Of a DNA stretch of 64,000 nt, positions 6,740 through 14,996 are shown one piece after another. Origin of the DNA: JACTOJ01 sp032335695 (GTDB lineage Bacteria > Bacillota > Clostridia > Clostridiales > Clostridiaceae); NCBI RefSeq assembly GCF_032335695.1, contig NZ_JACTOJ010000009.1:1-64000 (forward strand), read 5' to 3'. Position 1 is the first letter of the stretch; every line of letters begins with the position of its first letter. The notes beneath the pieces are model-generated. The model was not told where the DNA came from, did not search any database, and worked only from the letters and a program-made list of their open reading frames with translations. Position numbers and translations under genes: made by a program.

Positions 6740-9139
6740 ATGAATTATGGATATTTTGATGGAAAAAACAAAGAGTATGTAATAACTAAACCTAATACCC
6801 CCGCTCCTTGGGCTAATTACTTAGGCTCTCCTGAATATGGTGCTATAATATCTAATAATGCTGGAGGATATAGCTTCGTTAAATCAGGTGCTAATGGAAG
6901 AATAATTAGATATAGGTTTAATTCTATAAATATGGATCAGCCAGGCAGATACATATACATAAGAGACAATGAGAGCAAAGATTATTGGACAACTTCCTGG
7001 CAGCCAGTAGGTAAACCTTTAGATAAGTATAAGAGTGAATGTCATCATGGTACAGCCTATACTAATATGATAGCTCAGTACAGTGACATAAAAACTGAAA
7101 CTCTATACTATGTGCCATTAGATAAGACTTACGAAGTATGGAGACTTAAGTTAACAAATGAAGGCAGCAAAGCTAGAAAGCTTTCAGTAACTGGGTATAT
7201 AGAATTCACTAATGACAGCAATTATGAACAGGATGGAGTAAATCTTCAGTATACACAGTTTATAACAAACACAGAATTTAAGGAAAACAAGATAGTACAG
7301 AGAATAAATGAAAATGTAGATAAGGATTCAAAGGGAAGCAATGGTAAAGAAAGATTTTTTGCAGCTTTGGGAGAAAAAATTTCTGCTTATAACGGAGATA
7401 GAGATTCCTTCATAGGAGAATACAGAAACTATTCAAATCCAATAGACGTGGAAAATGGGAAATGCAGCAATACCTTAAATTACAATACTAACTCCTGTGG
7501 CGCCCTTCAGATGGATATTGAATTAAATCCAGGTGAAACAAGAGAATTCGTATTTTTATTAGGACCTGGGGATGGCTTTGCAGCTGATGGCATAATAAAG
7601 AATTATGATAATTTTGAAAAGGTAGAAGAAGAGCTTAAAGAGCTTAAGGCATATTGGCACGGCAAATTGAACAATCTTCAGATAAATACTCCTGATGATA
7701 ATTTCAATAATATGATAAATACTTGGAATTCTTATCAGTGCTTTATGACATTTATCTGGTCTAGAGCAGCTTCTTTCACTTACTGTGGACTTAGAAATGG
7801 TTATGGATATAGAGACACTGTACAGGATATACAGGGAGTAATACATTTAGCACCAGAAATGGCTCTTAAGCAGATTATATTTATGCTATCTGCTCAGGTA
7901 GATAATGGTGGTGGACTACCTTTAGTAAAATATGATCATAATGCAGGACACGAGAATACTCCTGATGATGCTGATTATGTTAGAGAAACAGGACATCCTT
8001 CTTATAGAGCAGATGATGCCCTATGGCTTTTCCCAACTGTTGAAAAATATATCAACGAAAGTGGAAATATAGCCTTCTTAGATAAAGTAATACCTTTTGC
8101 TAACAAAGATCAGGGAAGTGTATATGAACATTTAAAGAGAGCTATAAAATTCAGTATGGAGAGACTTGGAGATCATGGAATGCCAGCAGGACTTCATGCA
8201 GATTGGAATGACTGCTTGAGACTTGGCAAGAAGGGTGAATCAAGCTTTGTAGCCTTCCAATTATATTATGCTATAAACATACTTAAGCCATATGCAGAGC
8301 TGAAAGGTGATGCTGAATACTTGAAGTATTTAGAAGAGACTCAGAATAAGTTATTTAAGGCTATAAATGAATATTGCTGGGAAAAGGATCAATTTGTAAG
8401 AGGAATAAGAGAAGATGGAGTTGTAGTTGGTTCTCAAAAGGATGAGGAAGCAAGCATTTGGCTTAATCCACAAACTTGGTCAGTAATAAGTGGTTTTGCA
8501 GATGAAAAGCAAGCGAAATTAGCTATGGATAAGGTTTATAATATATTAAATACTGATCATGGAGCTATGCTTCTATATCCTCCATATAAGGATCATGCTT
8601 TTGATGGAGCTTTAATGCTTCTATTCAACCCTTATACAAAGGAAAACGGCGGTATATTCTCACAATCACAAGGCTGGTTAATACTTGCAGAATCACTTCT
8701 TGGAAATGGAGATAGGGCTTTTGAATATTATAACGAGTTCAATCCTGCATCCATGAACGATAAGGCAGAAATAAGAAAATTAGAGCCTTATGTACATGGA
8801 CAATTTGTTGAGAGTAAGGGAAGCCCTTATGAAGGAAGAGCTCATGTTCATTGGCTAACAGGAACTGCTTCTACTGTAATGGTAGGATCTGTAGAAGGAA
8901 TACTAGGCATAAAGCCTCAGGTTAAGGGAATAGTAATAGAACCTTGCATACCTTCAAGCTGGAAGGGCTTTACTATGCATAAGGTATTCAGAGGAAAGAC
9001 CCTTGAAATAGAAGTGGCAAATGAAAATGGAAGCCAAAAGGGAGTTAAGAAGCTTTTCTTAAACGGAGAAGAATTACAAGGCAAATTTATTCCAGAAGAG
9101 CTGCTTAAGGAAAATAATGAAGTTAAGATAATAATGTAA
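6740..9139 (+). CDS. GH94 disaccharide phosphorylase (cellobiose/chitobiose phosphorylase type)
   Basis: 799 residues, full length for family GH94. It phosphorolyses a beta-linked disaccharide to a sugar-1-phosphate plus a monosaccharide in the cytoplasm. The N-terminus (YGYFDGKNKEYVIT, then PWANYLGS and NNAGGYSF) is the GH94 beta-sandwich. The catalytic general-acid Asp lies in the conserved HADWNDCLRLG near residue 490, and the C-terminal WLTGTAS and PCIPSSWKGF are also family motifs. By eye the protein lies nearer N,N'-diacetylchitobiose phosphorylase than the GYRDSNQD cellobiose enzymes (here GYRDTVQD), so the substrate is unresolved. It is alone between convergent or divergent neighbours, with no transporter or kinase beside it. 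Confidence 0.85.
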   Translation: MNYGYFDGKNKEYVITKPNTPAPWANYLGSPEYGAIISNNAGGYSFVKSGANGRIIRYRFNSINMDQPGRYIYIRDNESKDYWTTSWQPVGKPLDKYKSECHHGTAYTNMIAQYSDIKTETLYYVPLDKTYEVWRLKLTNEGSKARKLSVTGYIEFTNDSNYEQDGVNLQYTQFITNTEFKENKIVQRINENVDKDSKGSNGKERFFAALGEKISAYNGDRDSFIGEYRNYSNPIDVENGKCSNTLNYNTNSCGALQMDIELNPGETREFVFLLGPGDGFAADGIIKNYDNFEKVEEELKELKAYWHGKLNNLQINTPDDNFNNMINTWNSYQCFMTFIWSRAASFTYCGLRNGYGYRDTVQDIQGVIHLAPEMALKQIIFMLSAQVDNGGGLPLVKYDHNAGHENTPDDADYVRETGHPSYRADDALWLFPTVEKYINESGNIAFLDKVIPFANKDQGSVYEHLKRAIKFSMERLGDHGMPAGLHADWNDCLRLGKKGESSFVAFQLYYAINILKPYAELKGDAEYLKYLEETQNKLFKAINEYCWEKDQFVRGIREDGVVVGSQKDEEASIWLNPQTWSVISGFADEKQAKLAMDKVYNILNTDHGAMLLYPPYKDHAFDGALMLLFNPYTKENGGIFSQSQGWLILAESLLGNGDRAFEYYNEFNPASMNDKAEIRKLEPYVHGQFVESKGSPYEGRAHVHWLTGTASTVMVGSVEGILGIKPQVKGIVIEPCIPSSWKGFTMHKVFRGKTLEIEVANENGSQKGVKKLFLNGEELQGKFIPEELLKENNEVKIIM

Positions 9140-9149
9140 TATGGTATTA

Positions 9150-9213
9150 AAAAATGCCGATATAAATGAGTGATTTTTTATTTTGCTCGTTTTATCGGTA
9201 TTTTTTCTTTTGT
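9150..9213 (+). terminator. Terminator of the GH94 gene
   Basis: AAAATGCCGATA pairs with TATCGGTATTTTT across a long AT-rich loop, and the right arm runs into TTTTTTCTTTTG. It starts within 20 nt of the phosphorylase stop. Confidence 0.65.
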
Positions 9214-9298
9214 GATAAATTCTATAAATAGTTTTATGGTAACTCTAATATTATATAACAAGCGCATAAATGATTAAAATTAGGTTGTTTATTAACGG

Positions 9299-9333
9299 AA
9301 AAGAGAAGGACATTGACATCCTTCTCTTTTTTG
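9299..9333. terminator. Terminator of the regulator/peptide cassette
   Basis: AAAAGAGAAGGA-CATTGACA-TCCTTCTCTTTT is a perfect 12-bp stem flanked by A and T runs. On the minus strand it begins directly after the TAA of the small peptide gene, so the regulator and peptide form one transcription unit. Confidence 0.85.
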
Positions 9334-9462
9334 TTATCCTATCGGAACGCCTGGAACATCTACTAATACATGAATAATTGGTAAACTGTAGGTTGCTACT
9401 GTTACTGTAAGTATAAATAGTATTGAGAAAAGTTTTTTGTGTTTGAAAAACAATTCGGTCAC
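9334..9462 (-). CDS. Small peptide precursor, candidate RRNPP quorum-sensing pheromone
   Basis: A short gene directly downstream of the HTH-TPR regulator and just before the terminator. The longest form starts at a GTG (9462) and encodes 42 residues. A TTG at 9453 gives 39 residues and is better placed, about 10 nt after AAAAGGA. The peptide has a basic N-terminus (FFKHKK), a hydrophobic export segment (LFSILFILTVTVATY) and a short tail ending VDVPGVPIG. That is the layout of secreted pheromone precursors read by RRNPP regulators; the active peptide would come from the C-terminus. The regulator stop overlaps the ribosome binding site, so translation may be coupled. The signalling function is inferred from layout. 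Confidence 0.72.
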   Translation of the reverse strand: MTELFFKHKKLFSILFILTVTVATYSLPIIHVLVDVPGVPIG

Positions 9463-9469
9463 ATCCTTT

Positions 9470-10771
9470 TTAATTATTTTTTAAATAATCTCCGCAATAT
9501 GCACATATTTCTGTCACTGCTTTAGTATCGTTAAATGTGGAAAAATACTGTAATATGTTTACTAATAGTATGTTACTAACAATACCAGAATTAAATACTA
9601 ACTGCTTAAATTCTTCTTTAATGTCTATATCTATTTCTTCTTTTGGAATATGTACTGTTTCCATAAGAACATCATTGATTACAAAAGTATAATTAAATGA
9701 CTTAGCCAGATTTAAGCTTTTCTTTAAATAAGTAATGGCATTTGTAATATTCTTTAATTTAATATACCTTTTAGCTATATCTAAATGCATTTGCGGTAAC
9801 ATATTAAAATCGTTAGATATATTTGGAATGCTTTTTAGTGCCATACTTAAGTATTTATTAGAGGTATCTAATACATTCATATCCATATATATTTCAGAAA
9901 GGTTATTATAATATATAGCTCTATTACCATAATCGTAATCAGGAGTATGTGTTAAAAGATTTTCATAAGTCTGTATTGCTTCGTCATATCGGTTTAGGTG
10001 ATAGAAGCATGAAGCCTTTAAAAGTAATGTTTTTAGAGATATATCTTTAATTTTGGTGTCCATAATAGGCTCTAGCTTGTCTATAAATTCTAAAGCTTTC
10101 TCATAGTCTTTTAAGTAGTTAAAATAAAGGCAAATATTAAATAAAAATATTGTTTTAGAATAAGAATCCATTTCTTGGAACCTATCCATGGCATAATTAC
10201 AGACATCAATTCCTTCCTGATACTTCCCCATATAAAAATATGTCTTAGATAGCTTTATTAGAACAGGAATTAAAGGAATCATGTACATATTTACATTGAT
10301 AAGACGTTTTACTATTTCATAATAAACTGAAGCCTTAGAAAAATTATTATTGTTATAAAAATAGTCACCCGCTAAGTCGTATATGATTATTTTTTCGTCA
10401 ATAAAATCCCATCTAAGAATAAACTTCTCAGCATCCTCTAATGTACTTATAAAGCTTGTATCCTTGTTTTTCATAAGCATCCTAAGTTTTTCTATAAATT
10501 CATCCAATATTTTTCTTGCTTGTGATTCTTCATCTTCTAATAGATATTCTATACCTATATCTAGAATCATGTTATTTTTCTTTAGTATTTCCTTTACGTT
10601 GGATACAATTATTTCTGCTGTATTTTTAGTTAAGTTAGCTTTACCATTTTCGATTTGACTTATTAAGTTCCTTGTTACAGCTGTACCAACAATTTCATCC
10701 TGATTCAAATTATATTTTTCCCTAAGCATTCTTAATTTTTCGCCTATAGGGATTACCCTAGAACATTTCAC
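9470..10771 (-). CDS. RRNPP-type HTH-TPR transcriptional regulator
   Basis: 433 residues. Residues about 8-66 form an XRE-type helix-turn-helix (GEKLRMLREKYNLNQDEI, then RNLISQIENGKANL). The rest is a chain of TPR-like helical pairs (for example DYFYNNNNFSKASVYYEIVK, KTYFYMGKYQEGIDVCNYAM and CFYHLNRYDEAIQTYENLL). This is the domain order of peptide-sensing regulators such as PlcR and the clostridial Qss regulators, where the TPR groove binds a re-imported pheromone. The start is GTG at 10771 behind GAGGTGGTGAG. A small hydrophobic peptide gene follows at once. An extended -10 (TGGTATAAT on the minus strand) lies 34 bp upstream of the start. Confidence 0.85.
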   Translation of the reverse strand: MKCSRVIPIGEKLRMLREKYNLNQDEIVGTAVTRNLISQIENGKANLTKNTAEIIVSNVKEILKKNNMILDIGIEYLLEDEESQARKILDEFIEKLRMLMKNKDTSFISTLEDAEKFILRWDFIDEKIIIYDLAGDYFYNNNNFSKASVYYEIVKRLINVNMYMIPLIPVLIKLSKTYFYMGKYQEGIDVCNYAMDRFQEMDSYSKTIFLFNICLYFNYLKDYEKALEFIDKLEPIMDTKIKDISLKTLLLKASCFYHLNRYDEAIQTYENLLTHTPDYDYGNRAIYYNNLSEIYMDMNVLDTSNKYLSMALKSIPNISNDFNMLPQMHLDIAKRYIKLKNITNAITYLKKSLNLAKSFNYTFVINDVLMETVHIPKEEIDIDIKEEFKQLVFNSGIVSNILLVNILQYFSTFNDTKAVTEICAYCGDYLKNN

Positions 10772-10804
10772 GTATTCTCACCACCTCAATATTTAATTAT
10801 ACAT

Positions 10805-10813
10805 ATTATACCA
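10805..10813 (-). promoter_or_regulatory. Extended -10 promoter element for the HTH-TPR regulator
   Basis: On the minus strand TGG-TATAAT, an extended -10, lies about 34 bp upstream of the GTG start. No good -35 is evident, which fits an extended -10 or an activated promoter. The 10772-11046 gap also holds an inverted repeat TTTTACAA...TTGTAAAA at 10847-10874, a possible operator; nothing else stands out there. Confidence 0.4.
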
Positions 10814-11047
10814 CTGTAAAGTCATTTATTAACAGCTAAAAATTATTTTTACAAAAAAACTAATTGTTGTAAAATTATATAACTAGCTATATAGTTGAAT
10901 TAATGGTTCAAGAATTTCAATATTATCATCGTACTTTACAATTTTTGCATAAAAAGAATTAAGTAAAAAATTAAAAAAATAGACAAAGCATCCCCAAAAA
11001 TAATTTTACTGAAAATAAAGGTTTTTATTATTACGACAGTAAATAAA

Positions 11048-11086
11048 AAGACCCGCAATTAGTTAATGATACTAATTGCGGGATTT
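11048..11086. terminator. Terminator downstream of the pirin gene
   Basis: CCCGCAATTAGT at 11052-11063 pairs perfectly with ACTAATTGCGGG at 11071-11082. On the minus strand the stem is followed by TCTTTTTATTT, so it terminates the pirin transcript. Confidence 0.8.
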
Positions 11087-11095
11087 TAATAAGTC

Positions 11096-11124
11096 TATAT
11101 CAACATTCTTTTAAAACATAACCC
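11096..11124 (+). repeat. Half copy of interspersed repeat type B
   Basis: TATCAACATTCTTTTAAAACATAACCC matches the right end of the full type B elements at 18538-18647 and 60653-60734. It lies directly after the pirin stop codon. No matching left end is nearby, so it looks like a truncated copy. Confidence 0.6.
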
Positions 11125-11126
11125 AA

Positions 11127-11939
11127 TTAAACAAATCTTCCTTCATTGAAATCATCTACGGCTTCAATCAATTCATCTGTAGTGTTCATAACGAAAGGGC
11201 CATATTTGGCTACGGGTTCATTTATAGGGTCAGCGCTTAAAAATAAGAAACCTGCATCTTTACCTTTTACTAAAATTTCTGATGCATCAGTAATAACTGC
11301 TAAATTTCCTTTTTCAATAACTGAGCTCTTCTCTGATTGAATTTCTACCTTTCCTGTATGCACATATACTAAATTAGTACCTTTGACTTTTTTATTGAAG
11401 ACTCCTTCCGTTTCTGAAAGTCTTACATCAAAATAATCCACATCAAAATATAATTCTACTGGTCCTTTTGCTCCATGATATTCACCAGAAATTATTTTTA
11501 CGTTTATTCCATCTTCCTTCACTATGGGCATGATTTCATTGGTTAGATGTCTGTATTTTGGATCTACCATTTTAAGCTTTGCAGGCAGGTTTATCCAAAG
11601 CTGATAGCCCCATAGATGACCATTTTCCATGGCTGGCATTTCCTCATGTATTATACCTTTTCCTGCAGTCATCCATTGAACTTCTCCAGCATTAAGATTT
11701 CCTACATTTCCTTTGGAATCCCTATGTGTAAAGCTGCCCTCCACCATATAAGTTATAGTTTCAAAACCTCTGTGTGGATGCATTGGAAAACCTGCTTCAT
11801 AATCCTTCTTATCATCATTTCTGAATTCGTCCAACATTAAAAAGGGATCTGCCATATCTAGGTTTTGTGTACCTATCACTCTGTTTAATTTAACTCCAGC
11901 ACCATCTTTTACCGATTGCCCTTTAACTATTTTAATCAA
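11127..11939 (-). CDS. Pirin family protein (bicupin)
   Basis: 270 residues, full length for a pirin or quercetinase-like bicupin. The N-terminal cupin metal site is visible as PMHPHRGFETITYMVEG followed by HRDS and EVQWMTAGKGIIHEE. The order of these motifs is that of pirins (His, His, His, Glu metal ligands). The C-terminal cupin begins around residue 150 (ISGEYHGAKGPVELYFDV). Bacterial pirins are reported as quercetin dioxygenases or metabolic modulators; the role here is unknown. The gene is transcribed divergently from the WYL regulator at 12131, a possible controller. A terminator and a half repeat follow it. Confidence 0.88.
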   Translation of the reverse strand: MIKIVKGQSVKDGAGVKLNRVIGTQNLDMADPFLMLDEFRNDDKKDYEAGFPMHPHRGFETITYMVEGSFTHRDSKGNVGNLNAGEVQWMTAGKGIIHEEMPAMENGHLWGYQLWINLPAKLKMVDPKYRHLTNEIMPIVKEDGINVKIISGEYHGAKGPVELYFDVDYFDVRLSETEGVFNKKVKGTNLVYVHTGKVEIQSEKSSVIEKGNLAVITDASEILVKGKDAGFLFLSADPINEPVAKYGPFVMNTTDELIEAVDDFNEGRFV

Positions 11940-12130
11940 AATAACACCACCTTAAAATTTATATCTATATACTAACTAAAAATAATCAAGTTACTTTATA
12001 TAACTAATATATATTAAAAAATTAAATTAGTCAACTAGTATTACTATTTGAGTTATAATATTAATATACATTACTTAATTTGCCATTTTATTTATATAAT
12101 TTATATTTTTTCAGGAGAGGTAAGTTCATA

Positions 12131-13039
12131 ATGAAAATTGATCGATTATTAGGCATAGTTACAATTTTACTAGAAAATCCTAAGGTTAAAGCTAAGACCT
12201 TAGCAGAAAAATTCGAGGTTTCTATAAGAACTATTCACAGGGATATTGAAGATATATGCAAGGCAGGGATACCAATAGTAACCTATCAGGGCGGAGATGG
12301 CGGCATAAGTATCGCAGAAGGCTATAAGCTAAATGACAGTATTCTTACTTTAGAGGATATGAATAATATAATCATAGGACTTAAGGGAATGGAAAGTATA
12401 TCTAATGAAAAGAATGTAAAAATGCTTTTAGAAAAGTTTCAGAGCAGAAGGGAAGAGATTATAGCTGCTAATGATAGCATCTTTATTGACTTGGCTTCAT
12501 TTTATAAGGAGGGATTATCCTCAAAAATTAAAAGCTTAAGAGAAGCTATAATGGAAAGACATAAGGTTGAGTTTCAGTATTTTTCTGCCAGCAGAACCTG
12601 CAAAAGAATAGTTGATCCATATTATATATCTTTTAAGTGGGGTGCCTGGTATCTTATTGCATATTGCAATCTTAGGAATGATTTTAGAGTTTTTAAACTG
12701 AATAGGATGGACAAACTTAATAAGATTGAAACTGAATTTCAGTCTGTGGATATTTCTGATGAAAAACTAAATATGGATAATTATTTTAACGGTGATGAAG
12801 AAATTGCAGAGCTTCTTATAGATAAAAGCATGGAATATAAAATAGTAGATGAATATGGTGCCGGTTCTTACGAAATAACAGAAGAAAACAAGATTAGGTT
12901 TCAGCTTACCTATGTTAATAAGGAATATGCTATAGAATTCATTCTTAGCATGGGAGACAAGGTAAAAATCATTTCACCTGATAGCTTAGTGGAAGAAATA
13001 AAAAATAAAGCTAAAAATATTTTGAGTAATTATGAATGA
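12131..13039 (+). CDS. WYL-domain transcriptional regulator (YafY/DeoR type)
   Basis: About 302 residues. Residues 1-60 are an HTH_11/DeoR-type winged helix (DRLLGIVTILLENPKVKAKT, then SIRTIHRDIEDICKAGIPIV). A WYL domain follows near residues 135-215 (KVEFQYFSASRTCKRIVDPY, then WGAWYLIAYCNLRNDFRVFKLNRM). WYL domains bind small ligands or nucleic acids and tune repressor activity. The ATG at 12131 follows AGGAGAGG; an earlier start would not be near a ribosome binding site. Likely targets are itself, the divergent pirin gene and the downstream DUF3795 operon, which share a TTAGTATATA motif. Confidence 0.88.
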   Translation: MKIDRLLGIVTILLENPKVKAKTLAEKFEVSIRTIHRDIEDICKAGIPIVTYQGGDGGISIAEGYKLNDSILTLEDMNNIIIGLKGMESISNEKNVKMLLEKFQSRREEIIAANDSIFIDLASFYKEGLSSKIKSLREAIMERHKVEFQYFSASRTCKRIVDPYYISFKWGAWYLIAYCNLRNDFRVFKLNRMDKLNKIETEFQSVDISDEKLNMDNYFNGDEEIAELLIDKSMEYKIVDEYGAGSYEITEENKIRFQLTYVNKEYAIEFILSMGDKVKIISPDSLVEEIKNKAKNILSNYE

Positions 13040-13072
13040 ACATGACATATAGATGACATGTTCATTTTTTTA
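13034..13072 (+). terminator. Terminator after the WYL regulator
   Basis: ATGAACATG pairs with CATGTTCAT and is followed by TTTTTTTAT. The left arm overlaps the last codons of the gene. Confidence 0.75.
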
Positions 13073-13114
13073 TAATTAGTATATATCAAAAAATATTTAT
13101 AGGGAGATGAAGGC

Positions 13115-13423
13115 ATGGATAAAAATATGATGGCTATGTGTGGTACTTACTGCGGAGTATGTGAATGGAGAGAAAAAACAAATTGTAAAGGCTGCCAGGC
13201 TTCAAAAGGAGATATGTTTTGGGGCAAATGTCAGGTAGCAAAATGCTGCATAGAAAAAGGTTATGAGCACTGCGGCTTTTGTGATAAACTGCCCTGCGAT
13301 AAGCTTCAGCAGGCTTTTGACAGTCCAGAGCATGGTGATAATGGAGAAAGGTTAATTAATTTAAAAAATTGGGCAAGGGGTAAGCAGGAGTATTTGAAGA
13401 TAGGAGATATAGCAAAGGAGTAA
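13115..13423 (+). CDS. DUF3795 cysteine-rich protein
   Basis: 102 residues with a dense Cys pattern in the first 75: CGTYCGVCEWREKTNCKGC, then CQVAKCCIEKGYEHCGFC and LPCDKL. This is the signature of the small DUF3795 family, probably a metal- or Fe-S-binding protein. No catalytic role is established. GGGAGATGAAGGC precedes the ATG. It heads a tight run of four genes (gaps of 4, 23 and 16 bp) with an NTF2-like protein, a flavin reductase and an unknown protein, all after the WYL regulator. Confidence 0.85.
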   Translation: MDKNMMAMCGTYCGVCEWREKTNCKGCQASKGDMFWGKCQVAKCCIEKGYEHCGFCDKLPCDKLQQAFDSPEHGDNGERLINLKNWARGKQEYLKIGDIAKE

Positions 13424-13427
13424 GCAC

Positions 13428-13802
13428 ATGAAGGAGATAGTTAGAAGGTTTTGGAGATATATTAATGATGCCAGCTTTGATAAGCTAAATGAGGTGATGA
13501 ATGAGGATGCAAGTGTTTATTTAGTTAACACTAGAGAGGTTTTTGAAGGACGAGAGAAATACATAAAATTTAATAAGAGATATTCAGGCAGGTGGTATGC
13601 TGAATTAGAAGAACTATATTCCATGGAGGATACTGTTATATCAATAGCTAGAGTATTTAATTCTTTAAATAATGCAAGCAGCTATGTAGTTGCAATTTTT
13701 AAATTCAAAAACGGATTAATACAGGAAAGCAAAGAATACTGGAGTGAAAATGGAGAGGCTCCTAAGTGGAGACTTGATGAAAAATTGAGCAAGGTATATT
13801 AA
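13428..13802 (+). CDS. NTF2/SnoaL-like small protein
   Basis: 124 residues with the NTF2-like cone fold pattern: an N-terminal helix (KEIVRRFWRYINDASFDKL), a short acidic strand (MNEDASVYLVNT), a second helix (GREKYIKFNKRYSG), and then beta strands ending KEYWSEN. Proteins of this type are either small hydrolases or isomerases, or non-catalytic ligand binders; nothing here decides between them. The gene starts 4 bp after the DUF3795 stop, so translation is probably coupled. Confidence 0.75.
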   Translation: MKEIVRRFWRYINDASFDKLNEVMNEDASVYLVNTREVFEGREKYIKFNKRYSGRWYAELEELYSMEDTVISIARVFNSLNNASSYVVAIFKFKNGLIQESKEYWSENGEAPKWRLDEKLSKVY

Positions 13803-13825
13803 AAAACATAGATGGAGGTATAAAA

Positions 13826-14470
13826 ATGAAAAGAGAATTTACAAACAAGCCAGCCAATATTAAAGAGGAATGGCCAGGAGAATTAGAGGCATTTTCTTGG
13901 CAGGATTTTATCACAGCCATACCATCACCCATATTTGTTGTTACAACTTACAAGGATAATGGCAAGGAAAATGCTTGTTTACAGTCTTGGTCAACCTTTG
14001 TGGGTTCTCAAGGAGAGTTTATCTGTGTTCTAGGGTCAGTATCAAAATATGGTCATCTTTATAAAAGTCTTTTACAGAAAAAAGAATGCGTACTGAATTT
14101 TCCATCTTCAGATATTTACAAGAAATGTGAGGAAACTATTGAAAATAATGCTTATGAGGATGACGAGATAACAATGTCGGGTCTTACAGCAGAAAAAGCA
14201 GTTGCTGTAAATGCACCAAGAATTAAAGAATGCTTTCTTAATATAGAGTGCCAGCTTTTATGGGAAAAAGAACATTTTCAAGGGTCCGATAGTGTAGTCA
14301 TAGCTTTGAAGGCAAAGCATATCTGCATGGATAGCGAATTTTATGATGAAAGCAAAAAAGGAAGATATGGGAAGACAGGATATATATATAACATACATGA
14401 TCCACAAAATCCTGACACCGGTGAAGCTTTTGGCACCTGTCTTGGAGCTCTGGAAAAATATAATATTTAA
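13826..14470 (+). CDS. Flavin reductase-like FMN-binding protein
   Basis: 214 residues of the flavin reductase-like split-barrel fold. The segment PSPIFVVTTYKDNGKENACLQSW is the typical FMN-binding start, with CVLGSVSKYGHLYKSLLQKKECVLNFPSS continuing the fold. Members bind FMN and either reduce it with NAD(P)H or pass electrons to partner oxidoreductases; a redox role is likely but the partner is unknown. GATGGAGG precedes the ATG. It is the third gene of the 13115-14837 operon. Confidence 0.82.
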   Translation: MKREFTNKPANIKEEWPGELEAFSWQDFITAIPSPIFVVTTYKDNGKENACLQSWSTFVGSQGEFICVLGSVSKYGHLYKSLLQKKECVLNFPSSDIYKKCEETIENNAYEDDEITMSGLTAEKAVAVNAPRIKECFLNIECQLLWEKEHFQGSDSVVIALKAKHICMDSEFYDESKKGRYGKTGYIYNIHDPQNPDTGEAFGTCLGALEKYNI

Positions 14471-14486
14471 GCTGGAGGATATTATT

Positions 14487-14837
14487 ATGGGTAAGGAGTA
14501 TAAAGGTATAATAGTGGAAGAAAGTTTAAATGATAATAGAATTTTAAATAAATTAGATATTAAGAAAATACATATAACAGAAGCTGAAAATTCGAAGGAT
14601 AGATGGCATATGTATGAAGTTAAGGTTTCAAAACTGGAGATATTAGAGATGTCCAAGCATATCATAGAGGATTGGTACATGCACTTTTGGAAGGAAAAAG
14701 AGATTATTGCTGTTTTTAAAAATAAAACTTTTGAATTTGATTATGAAATAAAAGATACTTGGAAGGAAGTATTAGAGTATGGTGCTTCTCTTGGGATTTC
14801 TAAAGAACAACTGGATTTTCCTATATTTGGGCTATAA
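14487..14837 (+). CDS. Hypothetical protein, last gene of the DUF3795/flavin reductase operon
   Basis: 116 residues, soluble and charged, with no signal peptide or membrane helix. I do not recognise the family. Features include an alpha/beta pattern (KGIIVEESLNDNRILNKLDI, then WHMYEVKVSK) and a conserved-looking aromatic stretch IIEDWYMHFWKEKEI. The ATG at 14487 sits 8 nt after GCTGGAGG. A longer in-frame reading overlapping the previous gene has no ribosome binding site. Its position suggests a role with the flavin reductase. The 14838-14996 stretch after it shows nothing clear. Confidence 0.7.
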   Translation: MGKEYKGIIVEESLNDNRILNKLDIKKIHITEAENSKDRWHMYEVKVSKLEILEMSKHIIEDWYMHFWKEKEIIAVFKNKTFEFDYEIKDTWKEVLEYGASLGISKEQLDFPIFGL

Positions 14838-14996
14838 ACTACAATTCTTAATTTACAAATTATAGGTAATAAGTAAGAGATAAAAAATAATAGTTTCCAG
14901 AACTATAAAATATTAGCCTTGCATATAGATAGAGTAGTGATATAATTTAATTAATAACAATTATTAATTGATAATTTATCTGAGAGGATGATATAT

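Noticed and set aside
13034..13072. CRISPR repeat or attachment site
   Set aside because: The short inverted repeat is a simple terminator; no regularly spaced repeats or cas genes exist in the window.
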